A program made the translations under genes and the position numbers. The notes under the pieces were generated by a model. It did not search any database. It had not been told where the DNA came from and was given only the letters and a program-made list of their open reading frames with translations. Shown one piece after another: positions 49,869-62,414 of a DNA stretch of 64,000 bases. The stretch comes from Panulirus ornatus. Its lineage: Eukaryota > Arthropoda > Malacostraca > Decapoda > Palinuridae. The first letter of the stretch is position 1. Every line of letters starts with the position of its first letter. The stretch lies in assembly GCF_036320965.1 (NCBI RefSeq), contig NC_092290.1, positions 1,399,420 to 1,463,419 on the forward strand, given 5' to 3'.

Positions 49869-52259
49869 GTTGGCACTTTCTGGAGGATTGTGGCACCGTA
49901 AGTCAGGAGTGGTACACCATACGTAATGCAGGATTACCACATCAACAGTGGGCCTTCAAGACCTGTGGTGACACTTCCCCACTAGATAACGCCAACTGTT
50001 GGGCAAAACATAACTTTATTGTCATCTGACAATCTGTAATTACTTTGAATTTCTTTTTAGATATCATCAGTCTTGTAATGTGTACTCCTGGGTAACTGAG
50101 AACATTTGCCTATACAGGTTTCTGTGCATGGCTGTTAACCCTAGCACTGCAGTCACTGTGAACGACTGTAACCCCAGCACCACGGTCACTGTGCAGCACT
50201 GTAACCCACAGAGATTGCGAAAGGCTTCCCAACACTAGGAAAGCGCCTGTCCGAGGAGCCTGTATCAAGCATGACTGACAGCGACCACCACGACTCCTGT
50301 CCTAATACGTCACCCTAACCTCACCTGGTCAACAAAGGCCTCGCCAGTCCTAACTCATGTCATTTCATCATTACTTAACAGTTTGCATGTGAGAGCATGT
50401 GATAACTTGCCCTTTGCTGCAGACATCGGCAGAGGGCGAGGTAATCACGGGCGCCTAAGACGAGGTGGCAAGACCTCGGTAAGGTGTCTTCTGCTGGGAA
50501 AGTGTTAGTTTTGCCTCGTGGCATTAAGCAGGGCAAACGTCACCACTGCTTCACAAATTCTCTTTTGTCTTGTGTGGCTCCTGTGACTAAACGAACCTAA
50601 AGTTTCTGTGGTTGTAAGAACTTACTGTGGTAATACACGAGCCTTCTGTTTGCCAGGGAAGCACCAGCACCCGTCCACCTACCTGTAGCAGGTTAGCCAC
50701 CTGGATGGGTGGTGTAGCGGCAGGCGATAGTGTCGCATCTAAGGAAGGTGAGCCACTGTCCACACCAGCAACTCTCCGCCTCCCTGACACCCCTCCTCCA
50801 CCCCCACCAAAACCCACGCGCCCCCGTGGCACTCACTAGTCATCGCCGTCATTAAACTCGAGATTTTTCTAACAATATTCTATTAATAATAATGTTGGCT
50901 GCGAGACCTTCCTCTCCTTGGTCACCTTTCGCTCCACTTCAAGATGTCCATCTTTTTTCCCCATCACTGCTTCCCTCCATCTTGTTTTCCCACCTTCCAT
51001 TTACCCTCCTTACCCCTCCTCCTACAAATCTCCCTCTTCCCTCGTCTTCTGTTCACAAGCCTCCACCTCCTCAGACGCTCCCATTGATGACCCCCCGCCC
51101 CACCTTCCTGTTGATGCTAGCCCTCGAGCGTTCCCATTCATATCCTTACACCTCCCGTTGACCTCATCCCATCCCTACGAGCACTTCCGTTGCTATACTG
51201 TTGCCTCGACGTTGACACCTGTGGTGGCCTGGGTGACTCCCCAGAGCCACAGTGCTGGTCCACTCCACTAGTTTAATCTTTCACGGAGTCGATATGGACA
51301 CTGATGGAGACTGGCTGGCCTTCAGAATGGTAGTTTCCCAAGGGGGAAAAATCGCTTTTGATCCACCTGAAGACATGTCCCATTTTTCTTAACTCTTGCT
51401 TACCATACAATCACACAGAGATTTCATTCAAATATCTTTTATACCAGATAAAGGAAAATCCATGTTGGTCTAGCTTAAAAGCATTCTACCAATTTTGTGA
51501 CCGGACAAAATACATATTTCTGTTATTCATGGAGAAGTAATTCATTAAGGTTCATCATTTTCAGCCTGATTTATGAAATATCGAGGTATTTCTGACATTA
51601 GCCCAACAAGTGTGGGAAGTGAACATATGTGGAGTCAAACTTGAGTGTACACATGCAGAACTAATCATCACATATTTTTTCCCATCACCGGACATATGAT
51701 GGTATATCTATAAATCTGTGCCTGTAACAGTGTCATCATGTGTAATATATGTCTCTTATCCTTCTTCTATGATCCGACAGTCAGAGGTTTTCCTTCGAAA
51801 CTCTTACATTTAATGATATGAAACTTCGGTCTTGATTATACATCAATTACAAATTCTTGTAATAGTTTAAGATGTTCTACTGACTTGAGAGTAGTATAAC
51901 TGACGCATCCCTCGCTTGTTCCTGCCCTCCTCTCCTGATTTAGTTACTTCTGGCCCTCATGTGAGTGTGTGTATGTGTGTGTGTGTGTAATTTAAGATTT
52001 ACGTAAACCATTTGGTCTGTCACTTCTGACGCGACGTGGAATGCATTCATCAGCCACTTGTACCACCCGGTACTGGCCGCACATCCTGACGCCAATTAAT
52101 TGAGGACATGATATACCGTCCAAGGTCCACAACTTTGGACAGAACCGTCAATACTGATCGGTATATAGCGTTAGTGAGGTATCCTGCTCTGTCTACAGCG
52201 ATAGCTGCGTGCACCACATTACTCGGGGGTCCATGGTTTATTAACTCAGATCTGTGATG

Positions 52260-52328
52260 TCTTAGTATTTTATTCCTGACAAATATCACCTTAGTCTTAG
52301 TATTTTATTCCTGACAAATATCACCTTA
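52260..52328. repeat. 35-bp perfect direct duplication
   Basis: The unit beginning TCTTAGTATTTTATTCCTGA occurs at 52260 and again at 52295. Confidence 0.85.
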
Positions 52329-53114
52329 TTCCCTGCAAGATTAGTCATGCACTCAATGCAATGTAAACATATTTGTACACGCATTTCAAACTCATATCCA
52401 CTTAAAAGACACATACAGGTTCCTACTGCACACAAACATATGAACACACACACATACACAATCACCTCACATGTTCGTAATACACTGTCACTGATTCACT
52501 ACACATAATAAAGCAGTAATGAAGGACAGTAAAGCCGAGGGTAACGTAGTGGTTTGTGAAATTACTCACCTGCTGGCCACAAGGCGTCATGGAATTGTCT
52601 CCCGTTATTATGAAAATATTAATCAGACGAGTTATAAATTGCTGAAAGACAACATATCAGTCGTTAAACCTTTCATTCGTGTTCAATGTTCGTTCCTCTT
52701 TGATCATAAAACGATGCTGTTCAACAAAGTTCGCTTCTTAACACCTTCCACATCCACTCGCGGTCTCGAAGGTTAACAACGATCAGGGTGTACGCTAAAA
52801 GAGGTTTGGACGTTATTCATCTGTTATTTATACTTGTATACATTTCATATCACAGGTGAGGAGATCATGTTGGTGATCAAAGCTGGTATCGAAAGATCAT
52901 CTCAGGTTGAATTTATACTTTCAAGAAAAATAATTACTTTTTGATTTCGATACAATAATAAAGTAGCACATTCAAAAGGCATGTTATAAAGCGCTCACAT
53001 ATATAAATGAATGTATTTGAGTAATTACCTAACTATGGAACGGGGAAGTTCACATTGTGCAGACATCTATACTAATAATCAGTCTCTTGCACTTCTATAT
53101 ACTGTATGCAGTCA

Positions 53115-53224
53115 CACTGTGTGTGTGTGTGTGTGTTTACTGACAAGATTGCTGTCCACTTACCCTACCTTTCAGCCACGTGACCCCCCCCCCCCCCCAC
53201 TCCACAAAATCTCTCCACATACAT

Positions 53225-53254
<30 letters not shown>
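53115..53254. repeat. TG array, C run and AC array cluster
   Basis: TG array 53115-53137, C run about 53186-53199, AC array 53228-53254. Confidence 0.85.
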
Positions 53255-53258
<4 letters not shown>

Positions 53259-53523
53259 GCATACGTGTCGACACATCGTTTCACAGCTTCACCTGTGACA
53301 CTCCCGCCACCTGAGAGGCAATAATAGTCACACTTGAGCGGCTAATTAACGACTTATTATGGGCACCACTCAGGACGACAACACTTGATACTCTAAAGGA
53401 TCACCGGCCAAACTAAAGTGACATTTCACAATTTGTATGCAATTACCCAACTTTCTGCCTCTCACGAAGATTCCGAGCTTGGAACGGGGGACCAAGGACG
53501 CATGAGACAAGTGGCTCACCGAA

Positions 53524-53525
<2 letters not shown>

Positions 53526-53599
<74 letters not shown>
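53526..53599. repeat. (GA)n microsatellite
   Basis: About 37 units, roughly 0.8 kb upstream of the paralogue B start. Confidence 0.95.
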
Positions 53600-53602
<3 letters not shown>

Positions 53603-54179
53603 TCTGGACAGGGCGTCAGCAGATTATACAAGTGGAGAGGCAGTGGTCGGGGAGTGATAGGTGAGGGTACCTACTCCCATATCCAGTTAGCGACAGTATT
53701 TGGGTCAACATAAACAAGTCTAGTGGTAATGTGAGGAGTGAGCGTGATCAGGTTAGATAAGTCTGGACATATTCCATGATACCTCACTTGGTGCAGATGG
53801 GCATACTTCCCGGGGTAAGGTCTGGTCTACGGCAGGACTGACGAGGGTGGATGTCTACAGCGAAAATTTTGAATGAAGATGAAAACAAAGATTCTACAGA
53901 GGAAAATTTACATACCAATTTTGTCATCTAAAAGATTATCAGGGAGATCTACAGGATGAACTATGTGAAGGAATATGTCGTGTAAGGAGACGAGTTCTAG
54001 TCGACCTGATTATTCTGGAAGGCTGCACAGTGATGGAACACTACATTTGAACAGATAAACATGTCATCACTGGGCCTCACCCTAGGTGAACGAAATATTG
54101 GCGTAACTTGAATGACACTTAATGGTTTTGCACATTACTAGATAATTAGTGGTTGATGACGTGTTCACGTTAGGTCGGG

Positions 54180-54363
54180 GGCGGCGGCAGAGGGGAGGCG
54201 AAATCTGGGAGGCGAGATAAGGGGGTTGGAGGGGGACCAGGTGTGGAGCAGGTGGTGGCACCTGAGGACCCACGGTGCCTCATCCACCTACCTGCTCCAG
54301 CCAAACCTTCTGCTCACTCAGCAACACCACAAACGAGACACGCACCAAGCGGAGAGCTTCACG
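54180..54363 (+). promoter_or_regulatory. Probable promoter/leader of paralogue B with E-box cluster
   Basis: A G-rich stretch runs into three E-box-like hexamers (CAGGTG, CAGGTG, CACCTG) at about 54238-54269, with a GATA motif (AGATAAG) near 54216. A C/A-rich leader without an in-frame stop-start conflict follows to the ATG. No TATA box is evident. Assignment as promoter is by position and is not proven. Confidence 0.35.
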
Positions 54364-54978
54364 ATGCACCAGTCACTGTTTCTGCTGCCGCTCCTGCTGG
54401 CGGCGTACACGGTGAGATATAGCGACCCTGGTTTACCAGTTTAGTTTTCAGTCAGTAGTTTCACTTGAACTGATCACTCATGGTGTACAGCTCAGCATAA
54501 ATAATACATCTTTTACTTCAGCCAGAGCGTTAGCCTGTCGCATACATAAGCAGCCTTTCTCGCTGCAACTTTAATGGCCCTGGGAGAGTACGTGTTCCGT
54601 CAGACGTACCCATTTCCCTTGCCTTGATTCCTCCGAGGGGGCCATCTTTCTCAAGTATTACCAGACAGCTTTAGTTGGTATCATTACGTGGCAACTGCCC
54701 CTTGTTGGTCACATCTGGCACAACTTAACGATAAACAATAATCATGTGGCAAATTGCTAAGTGATATTCATTTACCAAATACTTGATATCAATTTGTTTG
54801 GCTTCTAGATAACACACAATTCAGGAATCTTCACGGTTATAAAGAAATACGCATCGGTTATACAGTCTCAGGCAGTGGTCGCACTAGCTCAAAGAAAGAG
54901 AAAATACAGACTGAAGAAAAATATATGTTAATCTCAAATGTGCTCAGCAATCAGATCAATGTAATTTTACAAGTTGGA

Positions 54979-55066
<88 letters not shown>

Positions 55067-58000
55067 TCGCTTGATACTTTCCTTCGCTATCCGCATTGCA
55101 GTGCTTTTTTTTATTTCAAGTCCATCATTTCCCTGCTCCTACGTATCTCAGTATATAATGTATGCGTGTATGTGGAAATCTTTGGCTTTCCAAGAGTGGA
55201 AAAAAGGAAAAAACACTATCGTACTTCAGTCAACCAGCGGATGGAGGAACTGCGGCTACTGTAGAGATGAACATCACATATATCCCGACACATCTAATAG
55301 CTATATATACATATAACCCACGGACGGCACAGCTCTAATGAGACGCGTCGAATTATGTAACTTTAATTCAACTGAGATTAGAATTTGATACATTACGTAA
55401 ATGTATGCCTACTTACAACTTATATTTCATAAACTTACTCTCTTTACAAAAATTAATAATCACCAACACACTTAAGAGTGGACAAAAAGAATGACTAATT
55501 GGTCTATCCACTGAACAGGTAGGGGGTGTGAGGTCCAGTGCCGGCCAGGAAAGGTCTGCGAGCCGTGCCCAGGATGTGGTTGAATGGCCTAAGACGGGGA
55601 TATCCCTGTGCCAGAGGCTGCAGGAGCCGCACTTTCGCCAGAAATGCCTTCAGTGCTTCACCAAAGCCTGGGATACTATGAAAGAGGTAGGCCAGAGGGC
55701 CATTTTATGCCACAGGCTACACTACTCCACTTTACATACATGTTAGTAATCACATTTCTTTGGGACAGGGACAGGCAAAACCTATACCAAAATTAGAGGC
55801 CAAGCATAACCTACGCCCACTATTGAAGCCAAACACAACCTACATCCGACCTTGAGATCAAGCACAACCTCTAGTCACCCTTAAAGTCAAGCAAAACCCA
55901 CACCCACCCTTGGAGCTGAACACAAACCACATCCAGTCTTGGGGCCAAGCACAACACAGCCACACCCTTGGTGCCAAAAGAAATGCACATATACATTGTT
56001 TTAATTCAACTCTTCTCTAAATTTCATCACCTAACAGAGATTTATGTATTTCATCATCTAAATGACAATGTTTAATAGGGTGTTGTGTACAAACAGTGGT
56101 TTGTGTATACATTTTCTGACCATATTGATATGACAGTGTGAAGAGGACACACTGAGGATTGGTGGTGTTGGATTATGGGTCACCTTATCACCTCCAGTGA
56201 CCATTCCACATGATGACCAGGCCCTTAGGCTGTTTAATACCTTTGAGATTGAGCCTCCTCTCTACCAACAGTTTGGCAGACGCAAGTTTTACTTACCCAT
56301 CACAACAACAATGCTTCCCGGACAACCTTCCTTTACCCTCAAGGTAACAACAATGCATGCTCTTCTGACCTACTGAACATGTAATTGTTGCCTTACTGTA
56401 CTGCTAGCCCTCTGACCTCGTACTTACTGTCCTCCAACTTCTTATGTAAAAACAGTTTTACAATCTTTGTCTCATCTTTCCTTTACCACACATATCTCCT
56501 CCCCCTCCCTCTTCTAAATGACAACACAGTCAGGTTTTGCACATTCAATAAGTACTAGTTTTTCTGGTTGGGTCAATATCGGTATGGTGCGTCTGGTGCT
56601 GCTCATCTGTGACAACGACAGGTCAAGGAATGTGCGAGGACGTGGCTGCCCAGAGTCGTAGCCAAGTGTGCTATCTATGCCAACACCAACTCCTTTAACT
56701 ACTGCATCACCCGACAAACAAGTAACTTGGAGCACATCACCAAGGTGAGTGAACCCCTATCATTGCTCGACTCCTTCAAGTTTCGTGTGCTAAGACATGA
56801 TGAGTTTATACAAACACTTTATGGAACAGAATATCTATTCTATCATACTTTCCACCTCTCTTAGTAAGTCGAAGATTCTAGTAACTTTGATGATACTATA
56901 ATTTTTTGGTGATGATTCTATTTACCATCTTCCTCCATAATCATTCCTCCTCTCTCCAGACTAACCATACAACCATTCGTTACTTCTCTGTGCCAGGAAA
57001 CTCTCCAAATGTAAAAACTATCATTTGAGTGAAATAAGAAACATTTGGTGTATGTTTAACATAAAGGCTTTTACTTATTCCATGCATTTCTTTTTAGAAT
57101 TCAATTATTGCATTTATACCAGTATACTATTGTATCTCAGTTTCCTGTCCACCTGAGTCTGGCTCTAGTAAGCAGTGAGTGATACTGTAGGTGCTGCCAT
57201 TCTTGGGTCAAGGTGGTAATCAAGGCCATCTGTTTTACTGACCAACCCATAATGGTGGATGAACAGCTGGGTTGTGTGTGGATCAACCAGGATTTGAACC
57301 TACGCACTCGGCCCTGGGCACCCTGTGAATGTTAGGGTCAGGGACGCTAACCAGTGCACCACAGAGTTCATCTGTGTGCTTGACCCACGGCAATCATACC
57401 CAATCTATCACCCTCATACATGACTTGTCACTCATGTACTTAACCTACTACTTGTATAACTTGTAAACAAAGTATTTACCTTTTCACTCGGTACCTTAAC
57501 CTGTCAAACATGTACCCCATTTGGCACTCAAGTGCTCATCAGATTTGTACATAACTTGTGTATCTTTCCCTCTTCCTACTGTAACCCACCAGAGGGCTGA
57601 GCTCCTGTACAAGAAAGGTGGTGCTGTGCTGAAAAAAGTAAAAGACTCAAAGGTTATTAAGGATGGGCCTAGCGCTGTCTTCTCCATCATGGCCCAAGAG
57701 CTTTTCATCAATACTAACCCACTCAAGGTAAGTCCTGCTCTGATTTCCTACATCTAATTTGGTAGCATCATCAGCAGCTGATATGGTGGCATCACGTATA
57801 TTTAGCAAGGTGTACTAACTTCTGTCTGGGATGTCAAATGGTCAGTACGGTGGCAACATGCATTGGTAGTAAAGTTATATCACTTACATTCAGCTTGGTA
57901 ACATCACTTGTGAGGTCTTGTAGCAGGAATGATCGCACTTATAATGAGCAATGATGTCACATGTGGTAGTAAGGTGATCATCACCTTTGGCTAAAATAGT

Positions 58001-60027
58001 AAAGTCACTTGTGGATGGCCTAGTAACATCAGTAGCTTTTATGGCATTCCTTGCGGCTGTTGCCATGACATCACTTATTCTAATTTGGATATGTTATCCA
58101 TGTCTGAAAAAGATACATCATTGCAATTAATGTTATGTTGCTTGTAGCTGAAATAGTAATATGAATTGTGTATCTTGCAAGTTTGAGAGGAAATATTTAA
58201 TAATATAGAAAATATATAGAAGGAAATGCTTGAATGTAATACAAATATAGTGGCAGTAACAAAATGCTGGGCTGGATACATTTCTACAGAATACATTGAA
58301 AGCCCCAGACAATGACTGCTTCGAGAGGTTCCAGGTCGACTCAGCCAATGAGCACTGGCACCTCCAAAACTTCAAAATACCTAAACCCAAGGCCAATAAC
58401 AGAACCAAGATCCAGGCCCTTTTAAAAACAAGGACTACTTTCAATCAACTGGGAGGTTAGTAGTTAGATAACTTTCATAAATTTACCATTTAGTCTAATA
58501 TCTTCTAGTGAATGATGCATAACTCGGGTCTTCCTAGAGGCATGTACACCGGAAGGGTACACTCTTCTAGTATAAGTGCAACATACATCCATTTATCATA
58601 CTAATCCCCCCAAAAAAATGGAAAGCATATTTCTACTGATCTGGTGCTGTACATTTCTGCTTATTACACTCTGTACATACTTTTTTTCAAAAGTCAAAAG
58701 TGATTTTGAGCCTCTTGTTTGGATATGCATGCCTATCTTGATGTTCTATTTAAAAAAATTCACATATAATACACAAATGTTCTTGAGGATGTGTTTATGT
58801 ATTACATAAGACACTTTTAAGCAAGAAACTGCTTTAATTGTCACTGTCTGCATGTCACAAATAAAGACGTCTCTAGTACATATCAGGAGTGCCACTTCTA
58901 TATCTCTTATGCCTGTTGCCACCTAGAACTCCTCAAACGGATGGCCACAGCAATACAGTCTCCATAATTAGTGAACTCCGTTGCAACAACCAATTCTCTT
59001 TTACAATTAACTCAATCACTTGGTGCGAGTTTTAGAGAGGGAGGTCCAGCACCAAAAATTCCTGCACTAAGGCCTGACAAACATGACATTTAGCAATAAA
59101 GCTGAAGATAATGCATCTGGAATGGTATTCCATCTGATAACACTGCAATGTAAACTGTCTTTTAGTGAATGTCCTTATGTGCCAAATAAATATGCACTTG
59201 TTACTCTCAACTTGTCAGGTTGTGCAGTGTTCCTTTGCAGACTAAAAGCTGCTGCACAGTCTTGTGAATATTTGGACAACATGTAGCCAAAAGGGTTAAA
59301 ATGAGTACATTTACAAACAAGAGCAAGTTTCTTAAAGATACCTTTCTTAGCAATATGCTTTGTGGTACTACACCAAACAGCTAAATGCTCTTTTTAAATT
59401 AATCCTTCATGTACTGAAGGGGTTTTGCATAATGCTCAGGCCTCTTACATAACAATGAGTTGAACAGCTTACACAGTATGATGATGAGCTATGGTTTCTA
59501 AAACAGGACTGGTAATTTAGTTAACACAAAAGTAACCTATCTAATTCTGTAGTATGCTTTCTTATCAAAAGTAAATGGTGTCTAACCCAACATCAGGGTA
59601 TGTTGCACACCAGAAGGGCTATTTCACAAAGGTAGGATATCCCGTATATTAGAGAGCTTTCTAGTGCAACAATACATATCCAGGAGGTGAGGTATTTTCT
59701 GTTAAGACAAGCAGATTGATATTATAGCCAAATGCCTAAAACCAGTTTGATGGCTCATGATTTATATATGAACCAATCTACTTGTATCCTTCCTTAAACA
59801 GCAGGTAGATGACAAGCTCCTATCTTATACAAATGCCACATATCTTGTATAGCAGTAAGTGTCTAATACAAATTAAAAAAATTGTTTAACCTTTCCATAC
59901 TTGTGCAGCAAGGAACCTCGTATATGAGTATGGGATGATGGGCCACAAGATGCCGTTCCATGGCATAGGGCCTCTTGCTGTAGACATTCTGAAGGGCATT
60001 TGTCTTATGCATTATTTGGTGAGTACA

Positions 60028-60114
<87 letters not shown>

Positions 60115-61826
60115 TCGTTCAATTTTAAGATTTTCCCTTTGCAAAACTTCATTCATGCACCCAGTTTTCTTTAAAAAAAAAAAAAAAGTTGAACCTGTCT
60201 AAATGTAAGAAATTTTATTTTGAAAATGACATGCCCATCCAGCTTTCACTCACACTAATACAAGCAAAGCAATTAAAACCTAAAAGAACTTTCTTGCAAC
60301 AGGCTTTAACAATATATCAAATGTTGGCATAAAACACTTAGGCCCAGTTGCAATACAAGCACTGACAGAAAACTTCAATTAATCCTGGCTACAAACATAA
60401 TCCCTAACTTCTGGAAAGTTGCTAACATAATGCCACTACTAAAGCCCTTCAAACCATCCCACTTCTCTCCTTTTACTGTCTTATATCAATTTGGTCTTCA
60501 GTATCCAAACTGTGAGAAACTGATCTACAACACAGTGAAGCAAAATATCCCACTCACTTACACAACATGACCTCACACCCAACCAATTCACAATGCACAC
60601 TGACCTTAAAACACATCCTAGATGGATTCAACCAAACAAAATCCCATCCTCCACAATACTAGTGGCAACAGACAAAAACAAAGCATCTGCCATTCGCTTG
60701 ACATATCTTATACATGATAATTAAACACTACCCTCCACAATGAAAAAAGTGGTTGACCAATATCCTGTGTGCTGCCATGCCAAAATCACTCACAATGGCT
60801 TTACCTCTAAAACCCTTAAACCCTACAAAGGAGTTCCCCAAGGAATGGTTCTTTCTCCATCCCTTTTCAATCTCCTCCTATATGACCTCCCATTACCTCT
60901 GGCAATACATAACATGAAGGTTCTCTCATATGCAGACAACCTCACAATTAAATCAAAACATTCTGATACAACTGTTGCAACATCAAACATCAAACTACAT
61001 TACAGAAAATGGAACAAAGGCTCACCCAGAACAGAATGTCTACATCTACACAGAAGTCTTCCCTTCTCTTTTAACCCCAGACAGACATGAATCCAACTTA
61101 CACCTCCAATCACCTTCAGTGAACAATCACTCCAACTGTCCAAGCACACTCAAACTATTCAACCTATCCCCCTTAGTTTTACTCAGCCAAAATATGAAGG
61201 TTATGCTCATCAAACATAGAACCTATACCTCTCTTCTCACACTGATTACATCCATGCATATTCAGACAACCCAATCTGAGTCTTTGGAGGATACTTCATT
61301 TGCCTCTTTCTTCTGTTCGTTTCTGGATACTGATAATATACTAATACAGTGTTCACTTCTTACAGGAGGGTACTAAGAAACTGCAGACATTTGTTGATAT
61401 GTCACTCTCTTCCCTACATCCTATACCAGCCTGGGTAAGTTATGTCCTTTGTAACCCTTCTTTCACCTATTCTGCTGTTTTTTAATCAAACTCTCTTCCA
61501 CTCATCTGTAGCCTCCCCTATTCCTTTTTTTCCCTTCCAAACCCATATCCTTAGACCTCATCTAAATCTTACTCCTTTTATAATCTAAATTACTGAACTA
61601 GGTAAATTAGTTCCAGTCTTGGCAGCAAAGTTTCTTAAATACAGTTTATTTTCTTTTGGACATGAATATGATTTCATGTCTTAAGATCTACTTAATAAGA
61701 GCAAGACTTTCTTTTCCATATTCCATTGGGATGATTCTACTTTTAATCCTCTTATAGGTGGACAAGGTCTATGGCCCAAGTGGTATACCTCCTCGAGCCC
61801 TAAGGAAGCGTGCCTCTGAGCACTGA
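54364..61826 (+). CDS. Uncharacterised secreted cysteine-containing protein with basic segment (paralogue B)
   Basis: Nine coding exons: 54364-54411, 55519-55686, 56137-56343, 56622-56744, 57593-57727, 58290-58455, 59909-60018, 61387-61434, 61758-61826; 1074 nt, 357 residues. Exon 1 is a signal peptide (MHQSLFLLPLLLAAYT). Exon 2 has KCLQCFTKAWD, matching LCLDCFTKAGD of paralogue A. Exon 3 (69 residues, starting CEEDTLRIGG) has no counterpart there. Exon 4 (VKECARTWLP...) matches two exons of A. Exon 5 is 135 nt in both genes. Exon 6 keeps the cysteine (DCFERF) but is Lys/Arg-rich where A is acidic. Exon 7 has YGMMGHKMPFHG; exon 8 ends HPIPAW; the last exon ends in RALRKRASEH. Exon 8 is awkward: the better acceptor at 61366 puts the conserved end out of frame, so I used the one at 61386. 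The family is unknown. The product should be secreted. Confidence 0.85.
54983..55065. repeat. (TA)n microsatellite
   Basis: Intron 1 of paralogue B. Confidence 0.95.
55790..55985. repeat. Imperfect tandem repeat in intron 2 of paralogue B
   Basis: About five units of 35-40 bases built on GCCAAGCACAACCTACA and CACCCTTGG, diverged from each other. Confidence 0.65.
57200..57366 (-). mobile_element. tRNA-derived SINE in intron 4 of paralogue B
   Basis: The minus strand has an A box TGGTGCACTGGTTAGCG (57361-57345) and a B box GGTTCAAATCC (57300-57290), spaced as in a tRNA. The shared GCTGTTCATCC body follows. It is antisense to the host gene and is the best-preserved pol III promoter pair in the window. 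Confidence 0.68.
58895..59075. repeat. Dispersed repeat, shorter copy (paralogue B intron)
   Basis: It shares ATGCCTGTTGCCACCTAGAA, GATGGCCACAGCAATACAGT and TTAGTGAACTCCGTTGC with the copy at 38885. The subrepeat part is missing. The unit is not assigned to a known class. Confidence 0.55.
60031..60110. repeat. (GA)n microsatellite next to a splice donor
   Basis: Starts 12 bases after the exon 7 donor of paralogue B. Confidence 0.95.
60340..61300 (+). mobile_element. Jockey-like LINE reverse transcriptase remnant in intron 7 of paralogue B
   Basis: Translated pieces in order are FWKVANIMPLLKPFKPSHF, GVPQGMVLSPSLFNLL (about 60830) and VLSYADNLTIKS (about 60927), then LTPDRHESNLH. These are RT motifs of jockey-type elements. 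The catalytic YADD is YADN, and stops and frameshifts interrupt it. It lies between exon 7 and exon 8 in the same orientation as the gene. Confidence 0.75.
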
Positions 61827-62414
61827 TACCTTCTCACCTATTTTGTCTGACTAAAAACCCAAACCTTTCCTTCCCCTGAAAAGAATAACTTAGTGCAGCC
61901 AATCCCTAAGAAAGAATATTACTTTGGCCACTCTTGTGAGCTGTGTACATGTTACATGTGTCCTATCTCCAAGTCATGGATCTGAGGAACATTTGGCTAC
62001 TGCTTTCCCAGGTTTGTGTGTGAAGACTAGCCACTCAATGATCGACCATTATGGTATCGCATTCTTTCCTAGAACAGCTAAGATGTGAAATTCTCTTCCC
62101 CCTTTCATCTCTCCCTCCTGCTGTATAACATTTCTGCCTTAAGTCAGGTCAACAAACACCCATGGAGCCCTGATTAATTTCTGCATTGTTTCCCCTTAAT
62201 TTTTCCTTTAACCTGGGTCAGTATTTGATTGAGATATGCTTTGCCATGGGGGAAAAAGTGAACAAAAACAGAAGTTAAAGATATTAGAAAGATTCATTTT
62301 CTATTGCTGCATTTCTCCTTTCTAATGAGTATATCTAAGTTTGGTCTTTAGTATGCTTGCTGGTAACAAACACTTTGGTTCAGATGTTCCAGGAAAGCCT
62401 CAACAAGATCTCAT
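61827..62414 (+). other. Possible 3' UTR of paralogue B
   Basis: Follows the stop codon directly. No clear AATAAA lies close by; the first plus-strand AATAAAG seen is far downstream near 63225, so the transcript end is unknown. Confidence 0.3.

Larger units (their letters stand above)
49869..54179. other. Intergenic region between the divergent paralogues
   Basis: About 4.3 kb separates the start codons. It holds a 35-bp direct duplication, TG and AC arrays, a C run, a GA array, and one possible minus-strand exon at 50683-50742. That segment is flanked by an acceptor (CCTTCCTTAG) and a donor (CAG then GTAGGT); it could be an untranslated first exon. No third copy of the paralogue family was seen. 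Confidence 0.4.
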
